From contig CAZKJS010000013.1 in assembly GCA_964553255.1 (NCBI GenBank), positions 1 to 36,439 of the forward strand: a stretch of 36,439 bases of DNA, read 5' to 3'. This stretch comes from JAQUCI01 sp964553255. GTDB lineage: Bacteria > Bacillota_I > Bacilli_A > Erysipelotrichales > Erysipelotrichaceae. Made by a program: the position numbers and the translations under genes. Below the pieces are notes generated by a model that saw only the letters and a program-made list of their open reading frames with translations, had not been told where the DNA came from and did not search any database. Shown piece after piece: positions 24,700 to 33,482 of this stretch (positions are counted from its first letter, which is position 1; each line of letters opens with the position of its first letter).

Positions 24700-25454
24700 G
24701 CTTTAACAACGTTGTTGTTTTCTTTAAGTAAGTATTGATAAGCTTCGTCAGTTATAGCTTGATCAACAATAACTAAATCAAAATCACTTAAATCAGCGTG
24801 CTTTGCCATGCATGTTGTATTTATCTTACTGTGATCCAGTAATAGATATCTATGCTTAGCAGCGATAAGCATGCTTTTTTTAACTTGAGCATCAGTTAGT
24901 TCTGGTACTGTTAAACCTCTTAGGTGTTGATATGCTTGTGATGACATAAAAACTTTATCAGCATTAATACTCTTAAAAAAAGATGCAGTCATACTATCAA
25001 GAGCGCCTGCTGAAGTTACACTATATTGACCAGGAGCTAATATAAGTTTAATCTTGGTGTTATTACCAAGGATACTGATTAAAGGCCACGAATTGGTGAT
25101 AACGGTTAATTTAACATTGGGAAGATGTTTAGCAACTTGTAAAGCGGTAGAGCCACAATCAATAATAATGGTATCATTTTCTTCAATTAAACTTGCACAA
25201 TAGCTTCCCATGCTTTCTTTTTCAGTTGTCATTCTTGTTGCTTTAAGTGCAAAGCTTGGTTCTATTGTTGTTTTTTGACTAAGATAGGCACCACCATAAG
25301 TGGTTGTTACTAATCCTTGTTTAGCAAACAACATTAAGTCGCGTCTAATTGTCATCGTTGATACATTGAAATCTTGAGCTAAATCACTTACTAAAACAGT
25401 ATTATACTTAAGCAATAGATCATATATTGCCATTCTTCTTTGATGTGAACGCAT
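24696..25454 (-). CDS. DeoR-family repressor of the glycyl radical operon
   Basis: 252 residues. The N-terminal DeoR helix-turn-helix is MRSHQRRMAIYDLLLKYNTV through VSDLAQDFNVSTMTIRRDL (about 20-40) and the GGAY end. The C-terminal sugar-phosphate sensor domain has IIIDCGSTALQVAKHL, the family GSTT-like loop, and KSMLIAAKHRYLLLDHSK near the end. I chose ATG 25454, one base after the aldolase stop, because the longer frame starts inside the aldolase gene and lacks the proper DeoR N-terminus. Its ligand may be the sugar phosphate made or split by this operon. The likely operator is the inverted repeat at 29492-29517. Confidence 0.93.
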   Translation of the reverse strand: MRSHQRRMAIYDLLLKYNTVLVSDLAQDFNVSTMTIRRDLMLFAKQGLVTTTYGGAYLSQKTTIEPSFALKATRMTTEKESMGSYCASLIEENDTIIIDCGSTALQVAKHLPNVKLTVITNSWPLISILGNNTKIKLILAPGQYSVTSAGALDSMTASFFKSINADKVFMSSQAYQHLRGLTVPELTDAQVKKSMLIAAKHRYLLLDHSKINTTCMAKHADLSDFDLVIVDQAITDEAYQYLLKENNNVVKA

Positions 25455-25455
25455 A

Positions 25456-26127
25456 CTAATCCAACATGGTAGTGTTATTACCACATAAGTGTTCAAAGTC
25501 AGCCACAAAAGCATCAATTGCGATCTGTGTATGTTGGTTATCTAAAAGATGTTTTAATAGCTCATAAGATAGAGTTGCTGAATAGACACCATGTGACAAT
25601 AATCCCATTACTTGATCAACTCTTTTAAAGCTTGCACCAAGTACTTCACATGGTAATTCATATTTATGTAATATATCATGGATCAAACAAGCAGTTTGAA
25701 TACCTTGTTCATTAATCACATCAATACGATTAACATAAGGAGCCACATAATCAGCACCAGCTTTAGCTGCTAAGAAAGCTTGCATTGGATCATAAACAGC
25801 TGTAGCTGTTACTTTAAAGCCAGCACTTTTTAAGGCTCTTATGGCTATCATTCCAACATTATCAATTGGTACTTTAATAAAGGTATGCCTACCAAGCTTA
25901 CTAGTTATATGATTGGCTTCTTTAATGATAGTATCGACATCTTTACTAATTGTTTGAACATGTAAATCACGATCTTTAATGTATTCACGTATGGCTATCA
26001 AAGCGGGGTATGGTTGTTGATTAGCTCTTCTTAAAATGGTGGGATTACAAGTAACACCATCAAGCGCAAATATCGCATCCATCTCTTTGATCTGGTTCAG
26101 ATCAGCACAATCAATTAACAGTTTCAT
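25456..26127 (-). CDS. fsa: Fructose-6-phosphate aldolase (FSA/TalC type)
   Basis: Class I aldolase that splits fructose-6-phosphate or 1-deoxyfructose-6-phosphate into glyceraldehyde-3-phosphate and dihydroxyacetone or hydroxyacetone. 223 residues, close to the E. coli FSA length of 220, not the 310 of true transaldolase. Key residues fall at the same numbers as in E. coli FSA: D6, K85 (FIKVP, Schiff base), A129 and Y131 (YVAPYVNRID). The ribosome site GGAGGATAAA is the last codons of the activase gene, and the ATG is one base after its stop. The next gene, the repressor, begins one base after the aldolase stop. Confidence 0.94.
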   Translation of the reverse strand: MKLLIDCADLNQIKEMDAIFALDGVTCNPTILRRANQQPYPALIAIREYIKDRDLHVQTISKDVDTIIKEANHITSKLGRHTFIKVPIDNVGMIAIRALKSAGFKVTATAVYDPMQAFLAAKAGADYVAPYVNRIDVINEQGIQTACLIHDILHKYELPCEVLGASFKRVDQVMGLLSHGVYSATLSYELLKHLLDNQHTQIAIDAFVADFEHLCGNNTTMLD

Positions 26128-26128
26128 T

Positions 26129-27034
26129 TTATCCTCCTATAGTGGTTTTAAAACCCATTTCAACACTAATTTGATATAAAGCTTGCATCTTATCAGCACT
26201 AGGTTCGGTTATATTGCTTAGTTCATATTTTAAACCTAAAGCTTTATACTTACCAATACCAAGTTTGTGGTAGGGTAATAGATCGATTTGAAGCACTTGA
26301 AAGGGTAAGCTTTTGATAAAAGATAAGCGATCAATAAAATCGTCAAGTTGATCATTTATACCATTAACTACTATCATTCTAATTATGATGTTTTTCTTTG
26401 CGTTTGCTAACTTAGTTAGATTATCAAGAATTATCTTGTTATCAACACCAGTTAATCTATTATGAAGGTTTGGATCAAACGCTTTGATATCAAAAAGAAA
26501 GAGATCGATCATATCAAACAAGGTAACCATTTGATCATAATCAAATAATCCTGCAGTATCGAGCGTTAGATGGACATTATCTTGCTTTAGTAGTTGCGCT
26601 ACAGCGAGCAAGAAAGGTGCTTGCATCGTTGCTTCTCCACCTGAGAAAGTAACGCCTCCCATCGAAGTATCATAGAATGCCTTATCTTTTAGTAGTTTTG
26701 TCGCTAGTTCATTAGGAGTATACCAATCGCCTTTAGCTTCATAAGCACTGAAAGGGCAAATATTGACCATCTCAGATAGATTAGTACAAGTTTCGCGATC
26801 TATCACACAACCATCATCGGTTAACACGATTGAATTATTAATAGCGTATTTAACACATTTACCACATTTTTGACATAGTTGCTCATGATAAAGGATTTTT
26901 TCACCAGGATACATTGCTTCAGGGTTACTACACCAGATACATCTAAGATTACAACCCATCATAAAGACGGTACTTCTGATACCTGGCCCATCTTTAGTTG
27001 AATAACCTTGAATATGGCTGACTAATCCAAGCAT
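26129..27034 (-). CDS. Glycyl radical enzyme activase (radical SAM)
   Basis: Makes the glycyl radical on the partner enzyme with S-adenosylmethionine. 301 residues. The SAM cluster motif is C28-x3-C32-x2-C35. The TFSGGEATMQ segment binds SAM. The ferredoxin-like insert (about 50-95) normally carries two CxxCxxCxxxC motifs. Here motif one is C54, C57, C60 and A64; motif two is C83, L86, M89 and C93. In ferredoxin pairing, C54/C57/C60/C93 would bind one cluster and the other cluster loses three of four ligands. The gene is 1 base from the radical enzyme gene and 1 base from the aldolase gene. Confidence 0.95.
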   Translation of the reverse strand: MLGLVSHIQGYSTKDGPGIRSTVFMMGCNLRCIWCSNPEAMYPGEKILYHEQLCQKCGKCVKYAINNSIVLTDDGCVIDRETCTNLSEMVNICPFSAYEAKGDWYTPNELATKLLKDKAFYDTSMGGVTFSGGEATMQAPFLLAVAQLLKQDNVHLTLDTAGLFDYDQMVTLFDMIDLFLFDIKAFDPNLHNRLTGVDNKIILDNLTKLANAKKNIIIRMIVVNGINDQLDDFIDRLSFIKSLPFQVLQIDLLPYHKLGIGKYKALGLKYELSNITEPSADKMQALYQISVEMGFKTTIGG

Positions 27035-27035
27035 T

Positions 27036-29456
27036 TTACCAACCTAGTTCAGTGCGAGCAATGATCGCATCTTGGGCTTCTGGCATTAAAGTGGCGAATA
27101 AAGCGCAATAACCAGCAACCCTTACCATTAAGTCAAGATGTTGTTGGGGGTGCAATTTAGCTGCTTTAAGTGTTTCACTATCGACAACATTAAACTGATT
27201 ATGAAAAATGTTCTTAAATGGAGCAACTTTGATAAAACTAACAAACTTCTCAAGATTATCATCACCAGCCAAAGCGCCTGGTGTAAAGCGCATGTTTAGC
27301 AGTTGACCACCAGCTATTTTATCATTAGGAAGTTTAGACACTGAGTTTATAACTGCGGTCGGACCATTACGATCAGCACCTAAACAAGGAGAAGCCCCTT
27401 CATTTAATGGTTTAGTAGCTAAGCGACCATCAGGAGTGGCACCTACATCAAAGCCATTAGGTACATAAGAGGTGATATTAGACGTTGACATAGTATAACG
27501 ACCACCAATTGGACCTTTTTGGTAACGATCAGTATGATATTTAGGTAGTAGATTTAGGTATGAGTTGTATACATCTTTAACAATATTGTCGACATAATCA
27601 TTATCATTACCAAACTTTGGTGCTGATAAGCAATGTTTTCTAATCATCAAGCCTTCATCACTGGCAAAGTTTTCTTTCAATGCTTTTATCAATTCTTGAT
27701 AAGTAAATAGCTTTTCATCAAATATTAGCTTCTTAATTGCAGCTAAACTATCACCAACAGTGGAAGGACCGATGTTTGATTGACTGACAAAATCATACTT
27801 AGCTCCACCATTCTTCAAGGTCTTACCACGATCAAGACAACAATCTATAGTTGCTGAGGCAAAAGGATCAGCATCATGATACTTTAATGATTGATCACAA
27901 ATGGTATCACTTTCTACCGCTAAATCCATATAGAAAGCTAAAAGTATTTCCCAAGCTTGCCATAATTCTTCGTAGTTATCATAAGCAAAACTATCATCAG
28001 CACTTTCTTTTATTTTCAGCAAACTAATGTTACTAACAGGATCAACCCCGTTATACAAGACAAGTTCAAGTATTTTACCAAAGTTGATATAAGTCATACC
28101 AGTAGCACGATGGCCCCATTTGCCTTGAATCCCAACTTCAACACAACCAATAGAACAATAATCACGTGCATCTTCAAGTGGTATACCCAAAGTTAACATA
28201 GCTTTGATAACCACTTCATCACAAAACATACTAGGCATACCAAAACCTTTTTTAATTAGTTTCGCGGCATCTTTAAGTAGTTCATGCGGTGTACTTTGCG
28301 AAAAACGAACACTTAGATTAGGGTCAGGCAAGCGTGACATATTCATTGCTTCAAGACAAAGATAAGATAACCGATTAGTACCATCAGTACCATCAGGTTT
28401 CATACCACCAACCATTAAATTAGAATAAAGAGGGTATCCTCCACTATATTGGGTATGATCCCATGGTCGAATCTTATTTAAACTGTTTAGTTTGATAAAG
28501 AAATGGGTTATTATTTCCAGAGCCTTTTCTTCATTTATTAAACCCGCTTGAATATCTTTTTGATAATATGGATAACAATATTGGTCAAAACGACCAAATG
28601 AGAAAGAATGACCATTGCTTTCAATCATCATGATCAAATGTGTTAAATAAACAGTTTGAACAGCTTCATAAAAGCTAGTTGCAGGACCTTTTTGAAGATT
28701 TTCAAATATCGTGATTAGCTTTGATAACTCGTTTCTTCTTGTTTCATTCTCTTCTTTTATAACTTCGTTTTTAAGTAATGCTACATATCTTTGAAGATAG
28801 ATCAAAGTTGCTTCCATAGCTATTATAACAGCTTGATAAAAGTCTTTCTGATCACGATCTATATCATTATTGTTGAGTTTTTGCTTGGCTATCCTTTGTA
28901 AGCCACTAAAGCCGTGACTTAATACCATTTCATGATTTGGTACGATATGACCATCACCTGACATACTAATGCCACCGCGATGCAAAACGTTTTGTTCAGC
29001 AGCTAATTTATTAAGCTCAGTCATATTAGTCTTAACTTGATCTTGGTGAGTCTTATTTTGCCAATATGGTTGTAATCTTCTTAAGCGTTCTTTAACATCT
29101 GTGCTTACCTTAAAACTATCACCAGTTCGATGTTCAAGTTGATCAAGCTCTTCTATTAGCCAGTTAAATGAATATTCTGGGAAGATTGGAGCCGCAAAGT
29201 TTACACTTGCATGATTGCCAATGATCAAGGAATCTTCATCGATATAAATGCTCATTTCACTTAAGATCGCTTTTAATGCTTTAGCTTTACGCAGTATCAT
29301 TGGTTCAAATTCTGTTTCTTGATATGACTTAGTGATTATCTCAGCTCTTTCTGCACAAACAGTAGCTTGACGATGATTCATCATCTTCTGAAATCGCATG
29401 ATTCGATTTAGATCAATATCGTTGTTTTTAGGTTTAAAGCTTAAAAATTCAACCAT
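27036..29456 (-). CDS. Glycyl radical enzyme, YbiW/PflD type
   Basis: 806 residues. The catalytic cysteine is C438 in SIGCVEVG, with E440, the general acid/base seen in dehydratase-like radical enzymes but not in true pyruvate formate-lyase, which has CC. The radical glycine is G782 in VRVAGYCALF near the C-terminus. The stretches GKWGHRATGMTYINF and GGAKYDFVS closely resemble E. coli YbiW as I recall it. YbiW and PflD have been reported to open 1,5-anhydrohexitol-6-phosphates to 1-deoxyfructose-6-phosphate. ATG 29456 has GGAGGGTC upstream; the 15-codon longer frame covers the ribosome site. This is the first gene of the operon. The exact substrate is unproven. Confidence 0.93.
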   Translation of the reverse strand: MVEFLSFKPKNNDIDLNRIMRFQKMMNHRQATVCAERAEIITKSYQETEFEPMILRKAKALKAILSEMSIYIDEDSLIIGNHASVNFAAPIFPEYSFNWLIEELDQLEHRTGDSFKVSTDVKERLRRLQPYWQNKTHQDQVKTNMTELNKLAAEQNVLHRGGISMSGDGHIVPNHEMVLSHGFSGLQRIAKQKLNNNDIDRDQKDFYQAVIIAMEATLIYLQRYVALLKNEVIKEENETRRNELSKLITIFENLQKGPATSFYEAVQTVYLTHLIMMIESNGHSFSFGRFDQYCYPYYQKDIQAGLINEEKALEIITHFFIKLNSLNKIRPWDHTQYSGGYPLYSNLMVGGMKPDGTDGTNRLSYLCLEAMNMSRLPDPNLSVRFSQSTPHELLKDAAKLIKKGFGMPSMFCDEVVIKAMLTLGIPLEDARDYCSIGCVEVGIQGKWGHRATGMTYINFGKILELVLYNGVDPVSNISLLKIKESADDSFAYDNYEELWQAWEILLAFYMDLAVESDTICDQSLKYHDADPFASATIDCCLDRGKTLKNGGAKYDFVSQSNIGPSTVGDSLAAIKKLIFDEKLFTYQELIKALKENFASDEGLMIRKHCLSAPKFGNDNDYVDNIVKDVYNSYLNLLPKYHTDRYQKGPIGGRYTMSTSNITSYVPNGFDVGATPDGRLATKPLNEGASPCLGADRNGPTAVINSVSKLPNDKIAGGQLLNMRFTPGALAGDDNLEKFVSFIKVAPFKNIFHNQFNVVDSETLKAAKLHPQQHLDLMVRVAGYCALFATLMPEAQDAIIARTELGW

Positions 29457-29480
29457 AAATAGACCCTCCATTACATTTAG

Positions 29481-29508
29481 ATTGTAACATAAATCAAACA
29501 TAAATCAA
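29481..29508 (-). promoter_or_regulatory. Promoter of the glycyl radical operon
   Basis: On the minus strand TTGATT (complement of 29503-29508), 16-bp spacer, TACAAT (complement of 29481-29486), followed by a short leader. Confidence 0.65.
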
Positions 29509-29517
29509 TGTTTGATT
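29492..29517. promoter_or_regulatory. Operator candidate for the DeoR-type repressor
   Basis: Arms 29492-29501 (AATCAAACAT) and 29508-29517 (ATGTTTGATT) are exact complements around 6 bases. They cover the -35 box and spacer, so a bound protein would block RNA polymerase. The only candidate regulator nearby is the fourth gene of the operon. Confidence 0.7.
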
Positions 29518-29569
29518 GTGTTATATGATGATATTTAGTACCTAAACAAATCACAAAACACTATCATAA

Positions 29570-29598
29570 TTGGACAAACTGGTGATTTTTGTTATAAT
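29570..29598 (+). promoter_or_regulatory. Promoter of the tandem CNNM genes
   Basis: TTGGAC (29570-29575), 17-bp spacer, TATAAT (29593-29598). The leader is too short for a magnesium riboswitch. Confidence 0.85.
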
Positions 29599-29627
29599 GA
29601 ACTCAATTGTGAGGTGATCGATCCTTA

Positions 29628-30887
29628 ATGGACTCGGATAGTATAGGCTTAATAGGGCTTACAATAATAACACTTATTGCTGGATCGGCATATTTCTCGG
29701 CATCCGAGATTGCCTTTTCATCCGTTAATAAAATCAGGATAAAGAACAAGGCTGATAATGGTGACAGTCAAGCAAAAAAAGTTATTTATATCTTAGATAA
29801 TTTTGAAAAAGCATTAGTCACGATCTTAATTGGCAACAATATCATGAACATTGCCTGTGCTTCACTCACAGCTTTTTTAGTATCAAGTTTATGGGGAATA
29901 AACTATGTGGCTATTGCAACAATTGCAATGACAGTCTTGGTGATATTTACTGGCGAGCTTTTTCCTAAGACTTTGGCTAAAGCGTATAATACTGAATTCA
30001 CCTTGAACACAGCTTGGTTGTTATCTTTGATAATGCGTGTTTTAACACCACTTTCATACTTATTTGAAAAAATAGGTGTTTTTATCAGTTCTATTTTGGC
30101 TTCTAAGCAAAAACCAACTGTCACAGAAGATGAATTAGTTGACATCATCAAGACTATTGAAGATGAAGGAACAATAGATGAAGATCAAAGTGAACTTCTT
30201 CAATCAGCACTAGAATTCAACATCAAGAAAGTAAGTGATGTCTATACACCAATCAGCAAAGTTAAATCACTTTCAACTGATATGAGTCATGAAAAGATTC
30301 TAGCGATAATAAACGAAGAAAGATATTCACGTTATCCAGTCTTTGAAAAAGGTAAACTGATTGGAATTCTGCAAACTAGACAGTTTTTAAAAAACCATAT
30401 AGCACGTAATCAACGATCATTAAGATCATTACTAACAAAACTATATTATGTTGCTAGTGATCGTTTGATCGACAATTTATTAAATGATATGAGTAAGATA
30501 AAAGTACATATGGCAATCGTCAACGATGAAAATAGAAACATCATTGGAATTGTCACAGTTGAAGATATCCTTGAAGAGTTAGTTGGTGAAATTTGGGATG
30601 AAAGCGATGAAGTGCTAGATTACTTTATGGAATTGGGTGGTAATCGCTTTGAAGTTAACGCTGATCTTAGTGTAACGCGTGTTTTAGATATGATCAAATA
30701 TCCATATGACAGAAAAATGTTTGATCATATAACGATGTTGGATTGGGCAAAGCAAAACTTAACTTTAAAACTTGAAGAAGATGATGAATTTGAGTTTGAG
30801 AAGTTAACAATAAGAATATCCGAAACGCAAAATGGTGAAGTAAAGAAAATGATCGTTAGGATAAGGGAGGATGAGACCAATGAATAA
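29628..30887 (+). CDS. CNNM/CorC-type transporter, copy 1
   Basis: A membrane protein of the CNNM/HlyC-CorC group, linked to Mg2+ and Co2+ transport or resistance. 419 residues. The CNNM domain (about 1-190) has three or four helices and the conserved FSASEIAFSSVNKIR and LIGNNIMNIACAS segments. Two CBS domains follow: the first includes VYTPISKVKSL and YSRYPVFEKGKLIGIL, the second MAIVNDENRNIIGIVTVEDILEELVGEIWDE. The C-terminal CorC_HlyC domain ends the protein. GAGGTGATCGATCC precedes the ATG. It overlaps copy 2 by 8 bases; both copies likely act together. Confidence 0.93.
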   Translation: MDSDSIGLIGLTIITLIAGSAYFSASEIAFSSVNKIRIKNKADNGDSQAKKVIYILDNFEKALVTILIGNNIMNIACASLTAFLVSSLWGINYVAIATIAMTVLVIFTGELFPKTLAKAYNTEFTLNTAWLLSLIMRVLTPLSYLFEKIGVFISSILASKQKPTVTEDELVDIIKTIEDEGTIDEDQSELLQSALEFNIKKVSDVYTPISKVKSLSTDMSHEKILAIINEERYSRYPVFEKGKLIGILQTRQFLKNHIARNQRSLRSLLTKLYYVASDRLIDNLLNDMSKIKVHMAIVNDENRNIIGIVTVEDILEELVGEIWDESDEVLDYFMELGGNRFEVNADLSVTRVLDMIKYPYDRKMFDHITMLDWAKQNLTLKLEEDDEFEFEKLTIRISETQNGEVKKMIVRIREDETNE

Positions 30888-32145
30888 TGTGTTCCCTTAT
30901 TTAGCAATAGCGATCTTAATATTTATGTCTGCTTTTTTCTCAAGTAGTGAAATGGCCATCACATCAGCAAATCGACGCCGTTTAAAAAGAGCAGCTGAAA
31001 AAGGAACTTGGCAACAAACGCTAGCTTTCAATGTTTACGAACAATATGATCAAGCAATATCAACAATATTAATATGGAATAATTTGATCAACAACGCTAC
31101 TTCTTCATTGATCACAGTTCTTGCGATAGGAATCTTTGTTAAGAATGCTTCATTGATCGCTACTGTGATAACAACAATCTTGGTTTTGATCTTTGGTGAG
31201 ATAATACCTAAGATCATTGCGAAAAACAATGCGGAAGAGTATACAAGCAAGGTTGCGTTGGTCATTAAATTAATGATGATAGTATCTACTCCTCTTGTTT
31301 TTATTAGTGTAAAGATTGTTAAGTTATTTAGTTTGCTCTTTAAAAAGACAGACGAAAATGAAGTTTCAATTACTGAAGAAGAACTAGTTTCAATGATTGA
31401 AACAATTGAAGATGAAGGGGTAATCGATGAGGATCATAGCGATCTTCTACAATCAGCAATTGAGTTCGCAGATTCTATCGCAAAAGAAATATTAACACCA
31501 CGTGTTGATGTGATAGCAATTGAAGAAGATGATGAACTTGATGAGATCATTGGACAATTAAAAGNNNNNNNNNNTATTCCAGTTTATGAAGACACAGTAG
31601 ATAATATCATTGGTATACTTTACATTAATGAGTTTTTAAGCGCATATATCAGTCAGGAAGAAATTAACATAAAAGCAATGTTGATTGAACCATTCTTTAT
31701 TAATGAAACAATGAAACTACCAGATATCCTGATGGCCTTAAGACGTAAGCATATGCACTTAGCTATTGTCTTAGATGAGTATGGCGGAACATCTGGCATG
31801 GTTACGATGGAAGATATCCTTGAGCAGATTGTTGGTGAGATATGGGATGAAACTGATGAAATAGTGAATGACATCTTACAAACTGGTGAAGATGCTTATG
31901 AAGTTAATGGGGAAATGAATATTGATGAGTTTATTGATTACTTTGATCTTGATGACAACGAATTGGAAAGTGAGTATATGACAATTGGTGGTTATGTTAG
32001 TGAACTGCTTGAAGATATACCTGAACTTTACGATGAAGTAGTCATTCAAAACTTGATCATCAAAGTAGTTGCGCTTGATGATATAAGAGCGAGTCGCTTA
32101 ATGGTAATAAAGACACCGGAAATAAAAGAAGAAGCCCAGTGGTGA
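30880..32145 (+). CDS. CNNM/CorC-type transporter, copy 2 (contains N gap)
   Basis: A paralogue of the gene before it with the same plan: CNNM domain with FFSSSEMAITSANRRRLKRA and IWNNLINNATSS, CBS pair (RVDVIAIEEDDELDEII; HLAIVLDEYGGTSGMVTMEDILEQIVGEIWDE) and CorC_HlyC tail. Ten Ns at 31565-31574 hide four residues in the first CBS domain; the frame resumes correctly, and the equivalent in copy 1 is RYSR. I chose ATG 30880 because GGGAGG lies 9 bases before it; the in-frame ATG at 30871 touches the ribosome site. It ends with TGA inside the terminator hairpin. Confidence 0.92.
   Translation: MNNVFPYLAIAILIFMSAFFSSSEMAITSANRRRLKRAAEKGTWQQTLAFNVYEQYDQAISTILIWNNLINNATSSLITVLAIGIFVKNASLIATVITTILVLIFGEIIPKIIAKNNAEEYTSKVALVIKLMMIVSTPLVFISVKIVKLFSLLFKKTDENEVSITEEELVSMIETIEDEGVIDEDHSDLLQSAIEFADSIAKEILTPRVDVIAIEEDDELDEIIGQLKXXXXIPVYEDTVDNIIGILYINEFLSAYISQEEINIKAMLIEPFFINETMKLPDILMALRRKHMHLAIVLDEYGGTSGMVTMEDILEQIVGEIWDETDEIVNDILQTGEDAYEVNGEMNIDEFIDYFDLDDNELESEYMTIGGYVSELLEDIPELYDEVVIQNLIIKVVALDDIRASRLMVIKTPEIKEEAQW
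31565..31574. other. Assembly gap (10 N)
   Basis: Ten undetermined bases inside the second CNNM gene. The frame is kept if the true length is 10, or 10 plus a multiple of 3. Confidence 0.99.
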
Positions 32146-32162
32146 CACAGGGCTTCTCTTTA
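32130..32162. terminator. Bidirectional terminator between CNNM and nagA
   Basis: AGAAGCCC (32130-32137) pairs with GGGCTTCT (32150-32157), with an inner GTG/CAC pair. T-rich on both strands. It contains the CNNM copy 2 stop codon and lies 23 bp past the end of nagA. Confidence 0.9.
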
Positions 32163-32184
32163 TTTCTAATATGAAAAACGCTAA

Positions 32185-33384
32185 TTAATCAAGTTTGCTC
32201 AACATGAATTCGGGATTGATCTTAACTTCAGTTACACCAAGCTCAAATACTTTACGACCTTCAACAAACGTTGCTTTTACATTATACTCATCGTCAAGTA
32301 CCACAAAATCAGCGAACTTATCAAGACCAATAACGCCACGACCTTCTAGGTTGTATTTTTTAGCTGGAATAAGACTACTCATCTTAATAACATCTTCTAA
32401 TTTCATACCTAATACTTCAACTAGGTTTTTAATACCGTAAACAACAGGCTTACTACTACCTGATAAACGTCCTGATTCACTAACGACAAAACCATCAGGG
32501 GTTACAGTGATGGTGCGACGATCATTGTTAGCGTTTGAAGCTGTGCCTTGATAACGACCTACAGGAGCACCAAGGAAGCTTCCATTATCAGATACCATCA
32601 TGATCTTATCATGATCCTTCATTCTTAGAACTAATTGCACCATTGGTAAACTTACATGTAGTCCATCACAGATAAGTTCACAAGTTACTTCATCTCTAAG
32701 AATACATGCGCCCATCGTACCAACATCACGATGATGTAAACCAGTCATTACATTGCCTAAGTGGGTGGCTACACTGATACCGTTATCAATGCCAATGTTT
32801 GCTTCAGCATAGTTAGCGTTAGTGTGGTAAGCACTGGTAGTAACACCAAGTGACCCTAATAAGCGGATAGCATCAAGTGCAAGTGGCACTTCAGGAGCGA
32901 TAGCTACAAGCTTTAACCAACCTCTAGCATCTTTTACCATTCTTCTTGCATAATCAAGATCTACCGGTTTATAGTATGTGTTTTTAGGATCACCTTTTTC
33001 ACCAACGCGAGCACCCCAAGGACCTTCTGAATGAATACCAAGTATTTTAGCACCAGCAACTTCACTATCAGCAACGTCAGCTAATAAAGGGAATTGTTCA
33101 ACTTGGTTTACAGTAGGGAAAATACCAGTAACACCTGAGGAAGCTTCGCCTAATAAACATGCGACAACTTCATCTTTAGTCGTGGCTTCATTAAAACTAT
33201 ATCCTGCTGCTCCATGATTGTGCGTATCGATAACACCTGGAATTATACGTTGATCACCAAAGTCCTCAAATGGTTGATCAATAGCACCACAAACGATACT
33301 AGCGACTTTGCCATCTTTTACACCAATAAAACCATCAACGATACCATCTTCTGTGTAAATACGAGTAGATTTATAAAATTTCAT
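32185..33384 (-). CDS. nagA: N-acetylglucosamine-6-phosphate deacetylase
   Basis: Removes acetate from N-acetylglucosamine-6-phosphate, giving glucosamine-6-phosphate for glycolysis or wall synthesis. 399 residues. The metallo-hydrolase barrel has IPGVIDTHNHG (usually DxHxHG), the metal-binding Glu in GIHSEGPWG, histidines in TSAYHTNA and THLGNVMTGLHH, the CDGLHVS segment and the catalytic Asp in VSDNGSFLG. The C-terminus returns to the small beta domain. AAAGGATAAATT precedes ATG 33384. It lies downstream of the PRD regulator on the same strand, and near a mannose-family PTS, which suggests amino-sugar uptake. No nagB is in the window. Confidence 0.93.
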   Translation of the reverse strand: MKFYKSTRIYTEDGIVDGFIGVKDGKVASIVCGAIDQPFEDFGDQRIIPGVIDTHNHGAAGYSFNEATTKDEVVACLLGEASSGVTGIFPTVNQVEQFPLLADVADSEVAGAKILGIHSEGPWGARVGEKGDPKNTYYKPVDLDYARRMVKDARGWLKLVAIAPEVPLALDAIRLLGSLGVTTSAYHTNANYAEANIGIDNGISVATHLGNVMTGLHHRDVGTMGACILRDEVTCELICDGLHVSLPMVQLVLRMKDHDKIMMVSDNGSFLGAPVGRYQGTASNANNDRRTITVTPDGFVVSESGRLSGSSKPVVYGIKNLVEVLGMKLEDVIKMSSLIPAKKYNLEGRGVIGLDKFADFVVLDDEYNVKATFVEGRKVFELGVTEVKINPEFMLSKLD

Positions 33385-33482
33385 AATTTATCCTTTCTGA
33401 TCTATTCAGATCCTTATAACCTAAGTTATGTTCACTAATATTTTAAAACATCTAATCTTGTTGTATGTGTTTTCTATTTAGG

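Noticed and set aside
29457..29627. Riboswitch upstream of the CNNM or glycyl radical genes
   Set aside because: Promoter to start distances are about 25-30 bases on each side, leaving no space for a riboswitch.
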